Origin: Dryococelus australis
Lineage: Eukaryota; Arthropoda; Insecta; Phasmatodea; Phasmatidae
NCBI GenBank assembly: GCA_029891345.1
Contig: CM056995.1
Coordinates: 78,369,895-78,433,894 of the forward strand
Length of the DNA stretch: 64,000 nucleotides
Reading direction: 5' to 3'
How positions within the stretch are numbered: position 1 is the stretch's first letter; each line of letters starts with the position of its first letter. A program made the translations under genes and the position numbers. The notes under the pieces are model-generated. The model was given only the letters and a program-made list of their open reading frames with translations, had not been told where the DNA came from and ran no database searches. Shown in pieces: positions 37,707-48,373 of this stretch.

Positions 37707-38006
37707 CTAAGGCTGGGACACTGTCTTCGTGGCTTTAGTTGTGCTTAGGTCAGAGGCGCGTGCATCTAAGGTTTTCGGCAGGGGTCGCTTCTGGCTGGAT
37801 GTGGTGATCAGGCACGTAGCCTTGCGAAGAGGAACAAAGTTCTCTAGGTTTCGGTTGACTAGTCCCTTATGCTGGTATACCCTTTTACTGACCACGTACT
37901 TAGTTGTTGACAACTGGCTGGAGGTGTTAAGGCTACTCAACTTATTAACGTCTTGATGATGAGTGGTGGCTGGCTGCAGGTGGTTGATGCTGTTGTAGTC
38001 GGTCAA
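37707..38006 (-). pseudogene. LTR-encoded open frame, copy E
   Basis: A 99-codon frame without ATG ends in this LTR. It contains ENFVPLRKATCLITTSSQKR, aligning with the A1 block. It then runs about 25 residues further than A1, ending T-V-S-Q-P. S, T and K are abundant. The function is unknown. Confidence 0.5.
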
Positions 38007-39014
38007 GGCGGCAGCAAGGTCACTGGACTCGACAACCCAAAACTTACTTTACCACCTTGCTGAAGCTGAACTCCAAAAGGTGGCGATGGAGATTCCAAGA
38101 CGTCCCTCTTTCTCGTTCACCAAACCACTCAGGACAGAGTGGTAGTCGGAGTGTGTACGAGTAGGAGGAGATACAATAGTACACACACACACACACACCT
38201 CACCTTATATGGCATAGAGTAGAGATGGCTGCTGAGAACAGCAGGTTGAGTACCACGGGCACAAAGAGAAACCCTAGAATAGTTTCTGCCCAGTAATGGC
38301 TTGGTAGTACGAGCCCGGTGCCTCAGAAGATCCCCCACTCTAGCGGGCAGATCAGAGGCGTTGGAGCCGTGGGGGCCACCACTGCTATTACTGGGTTTGT
38401 TTTCTCAGCCAAGGCCTGGCCGTAACATCTGAGCAAATATCCCTGCCAGCACCCAGGTGCTAGGTGGGGATACAACTCTGGTCTACTGTCTCTCCTGGGT
38501 TGAAAAGTGTTCCTAGTGGTTAGGGTTCCTCTGTTCTATTTCGCCATCACCTAGGTGCTTGGTGGGAATACAATAGCTGGCTGTCTAATGGGTGTGTATT
38601 GGACTGGGACCTCCTGAAGGGGCGTCTCCAGTCGTAGCTAGTTCGTAGTAAAGTACCGCGTCCCCGGTCGGTAGTGCATGACTTGATGTTCTCCTAGCAG
38701 CTGACTTTGGAAGTACTCTAGGAATGAGACTCGCAGTTGAAAGAAACAAAGCTGTGTTTATTAATTGCTTAATAACACAGTGACTCGTGTGGAATGTCTG
38801 TAGTTACCAATGAAGAGCTTCTGGTAACTGTTGTCGATTGGCGTCACTGGAGCATCTGGTTGAGGGTACTGCAGAGCTCTAATGGGGACAACAAGGCTGG
38901 CAGCCTCTGGTGGCTGCTGAGGATATCACAGTAGTCTGAACCTGCAGCACTGGTAGTGGTGGAGCGAGCTCGAAGAACTGGATGGAACAACTGGCATGGT
39001 CCGCAGTGTACGGA

Positions 39015-39022
39015 CTTATATA
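39015..39022 (-). promoter_or_regulatory. TATA box of solo LTR E
   Basis: TATATAAG on the minus strand lies about 375 bases inside the LTR 5' end, at a place comparable to TATAAAAG in LTR A2. Confidence 0.4.
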
Positions 39023-39559
39023 GTCAAGGTTGCAGGTGTCGCTGGGGCCGAGGGTGGGGGGGGGGGGCATGTGACGTGTGTCTGGTGCGAGGCCAGAGTG
39101 GGGGTAGCAGCCCTGTAGTAATTTTGCGGCCTTCGCGTATCTTCGGTGGTGCTCTGCATGCCCTGAGGTGGCTGACGGCTTGTAGGCTCTCAGCGTGGGG
39201 GAGGAGGGGTGACGCGCCGCTGGCTTGTGCAACCCCTAGTATCCATGTGTCCGGCTGCCCTCCAGGATTGTGGCAGGCCGCGACGTCCGTTTACGGGTTG
39301 GCGTGGGGTTTAACTCTCGTGGTTAGCAGTAGGTATACTGGGTTTGAAGTGAGATGAGTCGTAATCGTATTTAATAGTAGTATAAGTGGCACACATCAAC
39401 CTGGTAAAATAAATATCTCTTGTAATAGATGGTATAGAGGTAAGTGATACTCCTACAGTTGCTGATGCCTATAACTACTATTTTCTATCCATAGCTGGAA
39501 AATTATTACATCAAGTTAATCCGTGTGTTGATTCCATTATATTATTGAAAAAAGCGTAT

Positions 39560-39889
39560 CCCTGAAATAATTACCCTATTTTAGTTTTTGAATATGTTAC
39601 ACCTAAAAAGAGATGTACGACAATAAAATCATTAATGTCTAAATACTCTAAATCATCTTATGGTTTTGACGAAAGGAGGAGTAATTTACTTAAAAATTGT
39701 TTTGTTCAAATCTCAAGAACCTGTCATATTTCTAATTATTCAATAATGAGTGGAGTCTTTCCTGAACGTTTAAAAATAACAGTTATAATTCCATTACATA
39801 ATGGTAAAGAAAATATAGTAGAAAACTATAGGCCCATTTCACTACTTCCCACTTACAGCATACTTCAAAAATTAAAACGTATTATGTAA
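39560..39889 (+). pseudogene. LINE reverse transcriptase, fingers region
   Basis: The frame includes S-S-Y-G-F-D-E, then S-G-V-F-P-E-R-L-K-I, then I-I-P-L-H-N-G-K and N-Y-R-P-I-S-L-L-P-T. These are RT motifs 0-2 of LINE elements. A stop at 39887-39889 and a shift separate it from the palm region. Confidence 0.75.
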
Positions 39890-40003
39890 GATGCAGTGTG
39901 ATTATCGAACAGGTTTGAGTTCAAGTAATGCAGTTTTCAATCTGGCTTCAAATATTTTAAAAGCTTTAGATAATAGTGACTATGTTGTTGGAAATTTTGT
40001 CAC

Positions 40004-40687
40004 ATGATGGTCTTTAATTCCATTATTCACCATATATTATTAGATATGCTTAATCATTATGGAATAAGGTATAGGGCACATGAGTGGATAAAATCTTATT
40101 TGTCAAACAGAACAGAAAGGGTGGCTATAAATGATGATTATGCAAATAAAACTACTCAAGCTTATTTTGGTACCATTCAGTATGTTGTTCTGCAGGGATC
40201 TGTTCTTGGGCTGTTCCTGTGTCTTATCTTTATTAATGATTTTTCCCTAAATTTGCCATCTGAATCTAACGTAATCCTTTGTGATGATGATTCAGGTATT
40301 TTAGTTAAAAATGAAAACCTGCATAAGATAATATGCAATAAAATCATATTGGATTTATCTACTTGGTTTTCAGCTAATAAACTATTATTAAACTTCAATG
40401 AAATTAATTTTGTAAAATTCTGCAGCACATTGAATAATCTTAAGTACTCTTTAACAATTGGTAATGCTGAAAATAATATGTTACATGTATCACATTCTAA
40501 ATGTCTGGGATTACAGTTACATATTCATCTTCAGTGGAAGAAACATACAAACCACATTATAAAGACTTTAAATAAAGCCTGCTACATATTGAGGTATCTA
40601 TCTTCGCTTGCGAGTTCAAATACATCAAAGGAAATATATATTGCATTAGTCCTGTGGTATCATACTTTGGTTGTTAGTATAATATAA
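40004..40687 (+). pseudogene. LINE reverse transcriptase, palm and thumb
   Basis: In a 227-codon frame the motif A region reads V-F-N-S-I-I-H-H-I-L-L-D, where the usual F-D-x catalytic Asp is Asn. Next come W-I-K-S-Y-L-S-N-R and Q-G-S-V-L-G-L-F-L-C-L-I-F-I-N-D (motif B), then L-C-D-D-D-S-G (the A-D-D box, aspartates kept). The thumb follows to a stop at 40687. Confidence 0.8.
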
Positions 40688-40743
40688 CAAGCAAGTCCAT
40701 AGTCTACAAATAAAACTCTCTGGATCTAGGGAAAAATAAAATC

Positions 40744-40932
40744 TTGTGTATATTTAAAAAATTAGGCATTTTAACATTATTTCTGCTAATGAAAAACATT
40801 TTTGTTCAGAATACTACTATATGTAATCATAATTCAAGAAGTGCTCTACATCTCCATATACCTATGAACAACCTTAAAATGCTTCAAAAAGGTTGTTTTT
40901 ATGCTAGTATTAACATCTATACAACTAAATAA
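40744..40932 (+). pseudogene. LINE ORF2 C-terminal tail
   Basis: The frame begins K-L-G-I-L-T-L, contains N-H-N-S-R-S-A-L-H-L-H-I-P and ends G-C-F-Y-A-S-I-N-I-Y. This is the usual tail order after the thumb. The final piece F-K-T-V-M-K-K-F-L-K-D-Y-P-F-Y lies at about 41418-41462, after about 450 bp of inserted sequence. Confidence 0.65.
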
Positions 40933-40934
40933 AA

Positions 40935-41335
40935 TATAATTGTCTGTCTGTGATATTCAAATTTTAGACTTTTAATTATTTTTTCATATAGTATAATTCA
41001 TTACTAAGCCATATCTAATGTTAATTTTTTCGTGTCTATCTGTCTGTCCGACCGGATTTAACTCAAAAACCACTGAACGTATTTACATCAAACTTACACA
41101 GTCTATAGATAATAATCCCAGGACCAAACTTAGTTTTTGTTTCATTGAGATATCGCAAACGGTTCCGAAAATATGGTTGTCAGGGATGTACATAGGTACT
41201 GGATTAAGCTTTTCTTGGGATTACTACATAAAGAAAGTATTGTTAAAAAAAAAGTTCCATCGTTTCTCCTTTTTTTGTCTGGTCTGTCCTCCTTTCCTTC
41301 CCAAGAGCAGTGGCTAGAATGATTCCAAGTCCTAA
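40935..41335. repeat. Short element inserted in the LINE tail
   Basis: The block starts AT-rich and carries TGTCTATCTGTCTGTCCGAC followed by CTCAAAAACCACTGAACG. I recognise that phrase as a short interspersed repeat type in several invertebrates. It separates two parts of the LINE tail frame. Ends and duplication were not resolved. The plus frame 41018-41317 here is repeat-derived. Confidence 0.4.
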
Positions 41336-41840
41336 ATGTCATGTGAACGAAGTAGCACAGTATATAATATATTGCCTCATGACCTCAAAACTACATTGTT
41401 TTAAAAATATTCCTCATTTTAAAACAGTTATGAAAAAGTTTTTGAAAGATTACCCTTTTTATTTATTAGTTGAATTTTGCGACCATAAATTTTAAACAGT
41501 GAGCTTCGTTTATTATGTAATCTAATTACATAGACCTTAAGTTAAGTACTTTGTAACTTAGAGCAAATGATCTGTGCCGCTTAGAATGTGTTGTGATATA
41601 TAGCTTTATTGAAGATGTATATTGTTTATACAGATTGTATTACTTTATTTGGCATCTAAAATTTGTATTTTAAGGTAACTTTGCTGGTTTGCTCTATATT
41701 GGGCTCTAGTTAATGTTATTATTTGTATTTATATGTAATTATGTTGTAATATTGATGAGTTCTATAGTCCATGACTTTGTTGTATAAGGGATCTACAGAA
41801 CAAAAAGGAATAAACAAATAATCAAATAAATAAATACATT

Positions 41841-42398
41841 AATTAGAAAGTTAAAATGTGTGTGCAGTTTTTTGGATAAGTCTTAAGTTCATTTAAAATG
41901 TAAACGACCCCTGTTTAAACTTAATTGACATAAAAACCCACGCAAATCAAATTAAATGTGTTAAATGTCATGTTTTGTCAGGCAACAGCCAGTTAAGAAG
42001 GCTTTTTGGCTGCTACAATTAGAGAGTACCCTGACTGGTTTGATTGAGTCAGAGACTCAATCTTACACACTAGTTACTTTAGTGAACAGCATTAGATTGT
42101 AGAATATTTTGAGATGGAATAAAACATGCTTAAGGGTTTAAATCTGTTGGCAGTTCCATAGGATTTGCAAAATATGATTTTGAAATGTAACTCGGAGTGA
42201 AAGCTAATGTATATTAAAAAAAATGTTTTGTTTGATAAGAACTTTGCAGAATGTTCACATTTTGAAACTTGCTTTAATATTAGACCTAATGCAGTCATGT
42301 ACACATTTAAAAACCAGCTTTTCATGATTAGAAAGACTGCAGCCATAATTGTAGAAAGCATTACTATTCACATCCATTGCCACTACATTTTGTTCCAG
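41841..42398 (+). other. Intron tail before exon e
   Basis: AT-rich. The acceptor is TTTTGTTCCAG ending at 42398. Open frames on both strands overlap the exon or are random. Confidence 0.5.
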
Positions 42399-42658
42399 GC
42401 TTGATGGAGAATACTAAGGCATTGAACTTGGGTTTGTATGTGCACACTAGTTCTGTCTTTTGCTGGCTGCTTGGGATTGGTGAAAACATTGACAAAACAA
42501 GACACAGGTTATTGTTTCGTAGATTGTTTGACAACCATTTCAGGCATAAAGGCAAGTTTAAGGATTTGCAGCCTATGCTCAGTAAAGCAGTGGATGTAAA
42601 AGGCTTCCTTGAGTCATCATTTGGAATATTATCTGCACTTCTCTCCTCACTGAATAAA
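42399..42658 (+). CDS. URB2: Exon e of URB2-like nucleolar protein
   Basis: This 260-bp exon starts with two bases completing a glycine codon split with exon d, followed by 86 codons. The acceptor is TTTTGTTCCAG and the donor GTGAGT at 42659. It begins L-M-E-N-T-K-A-L-N-L-G-L and ends A-L-L-S-S-L-N-K. It aligns by position with the vertebrate URB2 region around L-T-S-L-F-R-A-S. The phase-1 junction to exon d and phase-0 junction to exon f both fit. Confidence 0.65.
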
Positions 42659-42769
42659 GTGAGTCCTGTGATGTGTTAGTCACTTATGCAGTACTTTAGT
42701 CATAATTATCACGGTTTATGAGATATGGCAGGAATGGGCCACTAGGCTACTGATTATGTTATAAATAGT

Positions 42770-42817
42770 AGACAGAATGCACAAGTACGGTCCTGCAAGT
42801 ACTTGTGCATTCTGTCT
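42770..42817. repeat. Perfect 19-bp hairpin with 10-base loop
   Basis: AGACAGAATGCACAAGTAC (42770-42788) is followed by loop GGTCCTGCAA and the exact complement (42799-42817). It lies 112 bases downstream of the exon e donor. Confidence 0.85.
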
Positions 42818-43110
42818 TCTTTTTGTAATGTTATTTTATAGTGATTTAATACCATTAATTATTAGTAAGTAGTTCACAAATATGATATGTGCTAAGGAGA
42901 ATTGAACTATAATGTCTAAATAACTCTGCCAGAAAGAAATTATGGGTGTATTTTGCTAAGAATAAATGAAGTGATGGAAAACTGAATTCTTTGTAATATG
43001 AAAGTTATATTTAAAAGTATAAATTAGTTACTAATATTAGTAAAATGTGCCTGGGAAATCTTGATTAATAACCATTTAATGCTAGAAATATAAATATATA
43101 TAAAAAAATC

Positions 43111-43362
43111 TCCCCCCTCTTCCTCCCTCCCCTCCTCCCCCCTCCCCTGCTCTCCCCCTCCCCCCTCTCCCCCCTCTCCCCCTCTCTTCCCTCCCCTCTC
43201 CCCTTCCCCTCTCCCCCCTCTCCCCCTCTCTTCCCTCCCTCTCCTCCCCTCCCCCTCCCCCCTCTCCCCTCCTTTCTATCTCTCCCCCCTCTCTCCCCCT
43301 TCTATCTTCCCCCCTCTCTCTCCCCCCTTTCTATCTCTCCCCCCTCTCTCCCTCTCTCTCTC
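43111..43362. repeat. C/T-only tract, about 250 bp
   Basis: An almost pure pyrimidine tract of CCCCTCTCC-type units ends in (CT)n. It lies in intron e-f and could form triplex DNA. The reverse complement is pure purine. Confidence 0.85.
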
Positions 43363-45045
43363 TGTGTGACAATTGGTTTTTTCTTGATTATTACTCTTAA
43401 GAAGCTTGATTATTCGATTCTCGATTATCTTAGTTCCAAGAAAAATTGTACAATTCCAAAGTGCACAACAATAAAAACAAATGATAATGAAAAAGAGCAG
43501 GATCTCTGTAGTTCTAATGTAATACTCAACATTTCTTGCTATTTCTTAAAAATGGAATCATTTTTGCATTTTATAGCCAAGAATTATTTTAAAATCATTA
43601 AGTCACAGACTATTAATTACTTTACAATGGCTGTAATGGGTAATTTTCTTTTTACATCACAAATACGGTCTTTTGAAATAAATTAAATTGGAATTATAAA
43701 ATGTCTTGATACTTCTGAGTATGTACACTGAAAAGCGTCAAAGCACAAATTGTATTTATGTAGTCCTTTTCATGGAAGAAATGTTTTGCACTGTGAAACA
43801 TGATTGAGTACTTCACAAAAATTGACTACAAATGCTTTAACTACTGGGAAATATGAATACCGCATTTAGCCGAAAGGAAGACAACCCCTTCCTAAAAAAA
43901 TATTTTTGAGGGAAAAATATGTAAACCTAAATTCAAGACTACACCTGTGAAGTGCTGAAAAAATTATTTAGGTTGAAGTATTTTTGCATTAATTTATGAC
44001 AAACCCTTCAAGAAGAGATGCTATTACATCAATAATATGATATATTTGATTTACTTTTAAAGAAAAGCTAATCACAATGACTTGAGCCATTTTGCTTCCC
44101 AGCAAAGTGCTTCCTCTTTAGGCGCCAGTGACATCAGATAAGGGGACCCTCGTCAAAGTTGACAGGTACAGTCTCAGCACTACAAAAATATGTACAACCA
44201 TAGGACACACTGTATTTAAGCATGAAAAGCCTTTGTCAAAATCACCTACATTTTAAATTGAAGAAGATTCCTGAATTGTAGACCACCCCTTATTTTTTAT
44301 ATTCCTTTTCTGGCAAAAAACCTAGTCTTCCTTTCCGGTAAATACCGTACATGATGTTCTTTTGTGCCGAAAACTACTGTTTTTAAATTTCAACATTCAA
44401 GCTTCGAAAAAAATGGAATATTCGAAAATTCAAAGTATTTATATTCAACATCGAATCAAATATGATAATTTAATTATTCAAAACTGTATATCAAAATTCG
44501 GAATATTCGCACAGGCCTAATTATTAAACTACAAACTTATATTGTGCAATAATAACCAAAATAATCAAAAATTAATAAATTCAAAGTTCCTCTCGATTCT
44601 TGATTATGTTGATTACAGTAAAAATCGAGGTAATAGAAAAATTGAGTTTACCACCCGTAATATATATTAATATATAGACACGCGCACGCGGAGAGAGATT
44701 GGTCCAAACCCCATTTTTGCCAATATTACTGATACCGATACTTTTTGGCCGATCCCGCCGATAGTATGATACAAATAATTTCATTTGTAATTTTTAATAT
44801 CATGTCTGAGTAACTTTAAAATACCCTAAAACTTCCCTATATCAAACTCTGGGGCACTATCTAAAACGGTAACTATTTTGTCATTCGTAACCGGTTTTGC
44901 CATGTAAGCTGCCAACTACAAACGCCAACCTTGCCTAATAGTTGCAAATGCTGTATTTGTCACGAACCTAACCACAAACACACAAGATGAGCATTTATAA
45001 ATACTGTGTGCATGTTCAGTGTGTAAATTACATTAATCTGCTTTA
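43363..45045 (+). other. Intronic stretch, mostly unassigned
   Basis: A 106-codon AT-rich frame (43366-43686) has no recognised family and AT-driven composition. Near 44725-44765 a GATACCGATAC...GGCCGATCC phrase resembles the ends seen at 47.8 and 48.4 kb. Nothing else was seen. Confidence 0.4.
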
Positions 45046-45047
45046 TA

Positions 45048-46555
45048 CAATAGAGCTTCACTATAACAAACCTCAAGGGACCAAAAATATTTGGCTAGTT
45101 CTTTATAATGAAGCGCATAAGAAAAATTTCTTGAGGTAAAATTAGATGCGGTGAAATGTTACTGAAGTGAAGTTAGTTTCAAATCTTTATTACCAACCTC
45201 TGGCCAAGAAAGTAACTGTGACTCGCGCCACATACGAGAGGATAACAGGTTGCGCTCAGCGGAAGAACTGCATATGTGCAACACGGTTGCATCGGGAATG
45301 CTTGCAGGGGTGCTCAAAAGTAGCATGTTCAGAAGCTTATAAAATGAAAACTAAACAATAAGTTAATACAACATACCACATGTAGGTCACAAGTTCGTTT
45401 AGTGTCAAGATATGCAGAAAAGTACGGGTTCTGAGATTTAATTTTTATGCTGCTAGCCTTTGAATTTTGCAATTTGAGCACACATCTCGAACAAAGAGCC
45501 AGCCAAGTTCAGAAGCGAATATTTATAAATCAAGTTACTTAAGGTAATACAAACAATAAATTCGTTACTTTCAGGTGCCTATATTATGAAGATATGCAGA
45601 TAAGTCCAGGTTCTGAACCTCCATTTTTCTACTATGAGCCTTTGAATTTCGCACTTTGTTCGAGGTGTGCGTGTTCAAATTGCAAAATTCAAAGGCTCAC
45701 AGCATAAAAATGAAATCTCAGAACCCGAACTTTTCTGCATATTCTGATACTAAAGGCACTTGTGAGCAACATGCATATGGTATGTTTTACCTACAGTGGC
45801 AGAATGTTTAAATATTTGCCTATGAACTTGACACTTTGTTTGAGGCGTGTCACGTTTTCTGTCCGCTGATAAAAAATTTATTTTCTCTATTTCAGAACGT
45901 TGACAATGTAGATTTCGCTATGCCAATTTTCGGGGCGATTTCTTTATTTTTCCTTCCATTATCTACAGCTTTAATTATAGCAAATAATCAAGAATGAACT
46001 TGTTAAAAGACTAAAATTTATTTGCGATTCAGTGAAAATACGTTTAGGTTAAGGTAACCTCATTTTCACGGTAAAATACGCCGATGCGAGAACAGACCAG
46101 ATATATAGCAACAGCCTTTTGTTGTACGTAAAACTTCGGCGAAGTCAGAGGCTTCTTATCTGTGCCTACACAATGATGTAGTGCATTAGTTGCAGCAATA
46201 ATCACTAGTAGCACTGCGCTTTACGATTTTTGTGTCGTATTGCCACACCAATGTATTGTATCATCTATGACTGAGTTACCTACCAAAAAAAAACAGTTGC
46301 GGTTTGTTTATGTTTTTAACATTGAAAATTTTTAAAATGAATACAATTTTGCAGTTTTTTTAAATATTTTATTCCAATTACAAAGTGTTCGTTAAAGTGA
46401 CTACTGAATAAACCTCCCGTAAATTTTCACCAAAAATTTTGTATAACTGAAAGTTATTTGCATATAAATGTATGGTGTTTTGGCAGGACTAAATATTATG
46501 TTCGTTATGGTGAAGTGTTCATTAACTTGAAGTTCATTAAAGTGGTGCTCTACTG
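45048..46555. mobile_element. Pogo/Tigger-like non-autonomous element, 1508 bp
   Basis: The left end CAATAGAGCTTCACTATAAC and the right end (complement) CAGTAGAGCACCACTTTAAT form imperfect inverted repeats. Both ends are flanked by TA (45046-45047 and 46556-46557). Ends of CAGTAGAGC type with a TA target are typical of pogo/Tigger elements. No transposase is present. It contains the foldback structure listed next. Confidence 0.65.
45369..45786. repeat. Foldback: inverted arms plus a direct copy
   Basis: The left arm 45369-45492 is matched by an inverted right arm 45658-45786, sharing for example ATATGCAGAAAAGT and CCTTTGAATTTTGCAATTTG. Between them 45590-45670 holds a direct, more diverged copy of the left arm. 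A fragment near 45836-45868 repeats the arm end again. Confidence 0.7.
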
Positions 46556-46674
46556 TATATACATACTATTTACTTTCATCATATCACTAACATTTTTAGT
46601 TAGAGATGTTAGTTTATAAATAAAATACATGTAGTTACAATTCTGCCATTAAACAAGCACCACAGCCATAGCGA

Positions 46675-47275
46675 CAGTGTTGCCAGCCCTACCACTTGTA
46701 AATGCAGGAGATTGCTCAGTTAACAAACAGTATATTGAAGTAGATTTAAATTGCAAATTTTAATATTCCAGTAAATATAAATTATGTAAAAAAAGAGTTA
46801 GTAATAAACACTTTTTCATTCAAACCAGATAACAAGAAAAAAAAGTTGTTCAATTAACAGAAATTTATTTAGGCCTACTCGCAAAATAATTGCTGAGAAC
46901 AACTAAATGCTTATGGTGTGGTCCATGCCACCAACAACTGAAGTCCTCTTCACAACTAGCTACACTTTAGAACACAGTACACAAAAAAAAACTTGAGGTG
47001 GAAGGAAATTCCCTTCTGAGATGAAAGTATATCCAATATCACAGAGTTATCACAATCTGGTGTGATTGAATATTTAGTCATGTGTTGCAGGTTTGTGAAC
47101 TTAAAATATGAAATTTATTGTAATATTGTGTTTGAGTAGGTTATGTTGAAAATTGGCTATGAAAGGGTAAAAAACAGTAGATGTGACTAATTTTTTTTTA
47201 AAATTCAGCAGTAGATCAGTAGATTGCTGTGAAAACAGGAGATATACTGTGTAATCAGTAGGCCTGGCAACACGG
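46675..47275. mobile_element. hAT-like MITE, 601 bp
   Basis: The ends CAGTGTTGCCAGCCCTAC and, inverted, CCGTGTTGCCAGGCCTAC match at 16 of 18 bases. The flanks CATAGCGA and CATTGCTA agree at 6 of 8 positions, consistent with an old 8-bp hAT duplication. There is no coding capacity. Confidence 0.5.
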
Positions 47276-47283
47276 CATTGCTA

Positions 47284-48268
47284 TTCAGCTCGTATATCTA
47301 CATTCGACCTTCCTACTAATTTATTTATGAATTGTGCCATGCTGCAAATGAAACATCGGTATACGATGTGGGCACGATAGATCAATATACAGTTGATGTT
47401 TACGCTAATGAAAATGTATGACAATAAATATTATAGTGGTAAAACCTACTTTTTACAAGAGTGAATTTTACTACCTGAAAAGAAGATACCAGTCTTAAAT
47501 CATTTTATTTTACGAATTTCACCATGTGTAGCTTCTATAGAGTTAACTATGTACCAACATCAAAGCCATCCATATCAGTTTCCATTTAATGTGGAATCAC
47601 CTGTTACTAAAAGATAAAAATAAAATTAAGAAAATAGTTTCTCGGTTGTAAAATTAAATTGTTTATGAAAGCATGTACTGCAAGATAACCAAGTGCGGCA
47701 ATTTCCATGATGATTAAATCATTAGGGTTGATGAAATGAGTTGGTTGGACCATGGCATTTGTAACTGATACTGATTTAGGGATGATTGGCCGACATCTGT
47801 ATCGGTCCACCCCTAATATTCCCGTATACATACTTTGGCAGCGTGTTATACAGATCATTGGCAACAACAAATGTCATATACACAAGTTCGCTATGCAGCC
47901 CCTTTTCGGAGTTTCAGTAACTTAAACACAATAAAAATAACGTTGGAATTGCTGAATATCTTTATACAATTGACTACATACATTCATTTTGTAAGTCCCA
48001 CACAAGCTGTTCATAATGTGTCCACTGTGACTGTAAGCAGGCTGCTTGTGTATCTGGCATGACCAGTCTTTGTTAGTGTGTTGAGGCGAGTGGTTGCGCA
48101 ACAATGTTTACACGTGCAGAGTACGCAGACATGGTGTTTGTTTACAGATACTGAGAGGGGAAATGGATGTGGTGCAGCAGCTGAGTATCTGTGCAGGTGG
48201 CTGATGCGCTCTTTAGCTCTCTCCCTGTTGAACTTTTTATTCTGGGGCTGCCTGAAGAGTAGGGTTTA
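47284..48268. other. Intronic stretch with a hAT-like end near 47815
   Basis: The stretch ATCGGTCCACCCCTAA at 47801-47816 looks like a transposon terminus; its partner was not found. Remaining frames (47607-47870 minus, 47835-48062 plus) are not gene-like. Confidence 0.35.
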
Positions 48269-48270
48269 TA

Positions 48271-48369
48271 CAGGATGAGTCGTTTAAAAGATGCCCCGTG
48301 GGACGTGTGTAACGGAGCGAGGGAATGAGGAAATGCAGACCAGGGGCCTCTTTTAAACTACTCACCCTG
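48271..48369. mobile_element. 99-bp TA-flanked MITE
   Basis: CAGGATGAGTCGTTTAAAAG at the left and, inverted, CAGGGTGAGTAGTTTAAAAG at the right match at 18 of 20 bases. TA flanks both ends (48269-48270, 48370-48371). This is a mariner-type MITE by ends and target. Confidence 0.7.
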
Positions 48370-48373
48370 TAGT

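Larger units (their letters stand above)
37689..39398 (-). mobile_element. Solo LTR, 1710 bp, inserted in the LINE (copy E)
   Basis: It is bounded by TGATGCGTGTCC on the left and GGCACACATCA on the right, with 4-bp duplication ACCT (37685-37688 and 39399-39402). The LINE frame K-S-P-W-K-V-I-K resumes after it. Orientation is minus, from homology with copies C and D and from a TATATAAG box (complement 39015-39022). Confidence 0.85.
37440..41840 (+). mobile_element. 5'-truncated LINE (non-LTR retrotransposon), interrupted twice
   Basis: The left part (37475-37688) reads P-W-L-T-K-D-I-K-I-S-C and later K-S-P-W-K-V-I-K, the linker before the RT of Jockey-like LINEs. It resumes at 39399 after a solo LTR, carries RT motifs to 40687, continues with a typical C-terminal tail (to 40932 and again 41400-41495), and ends in an A-rich 3' tail near 41805-41840. 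No endonuclease domain is present. Confidence 0.7.

Noticed and set aside
38956-39357. 133-codon plus-strand frame, and a 117-codon minus-strand one
   Set aside because: Both lie in the promoter half of solo LTR E, include a G homopolymer, and do not match the conserved LTR frame.
43366-43686. 106-codon plus-strand frame after the CT tract
   Set aside because: Its composition follows AT-rich DNA and no domain or splice context was recognised.
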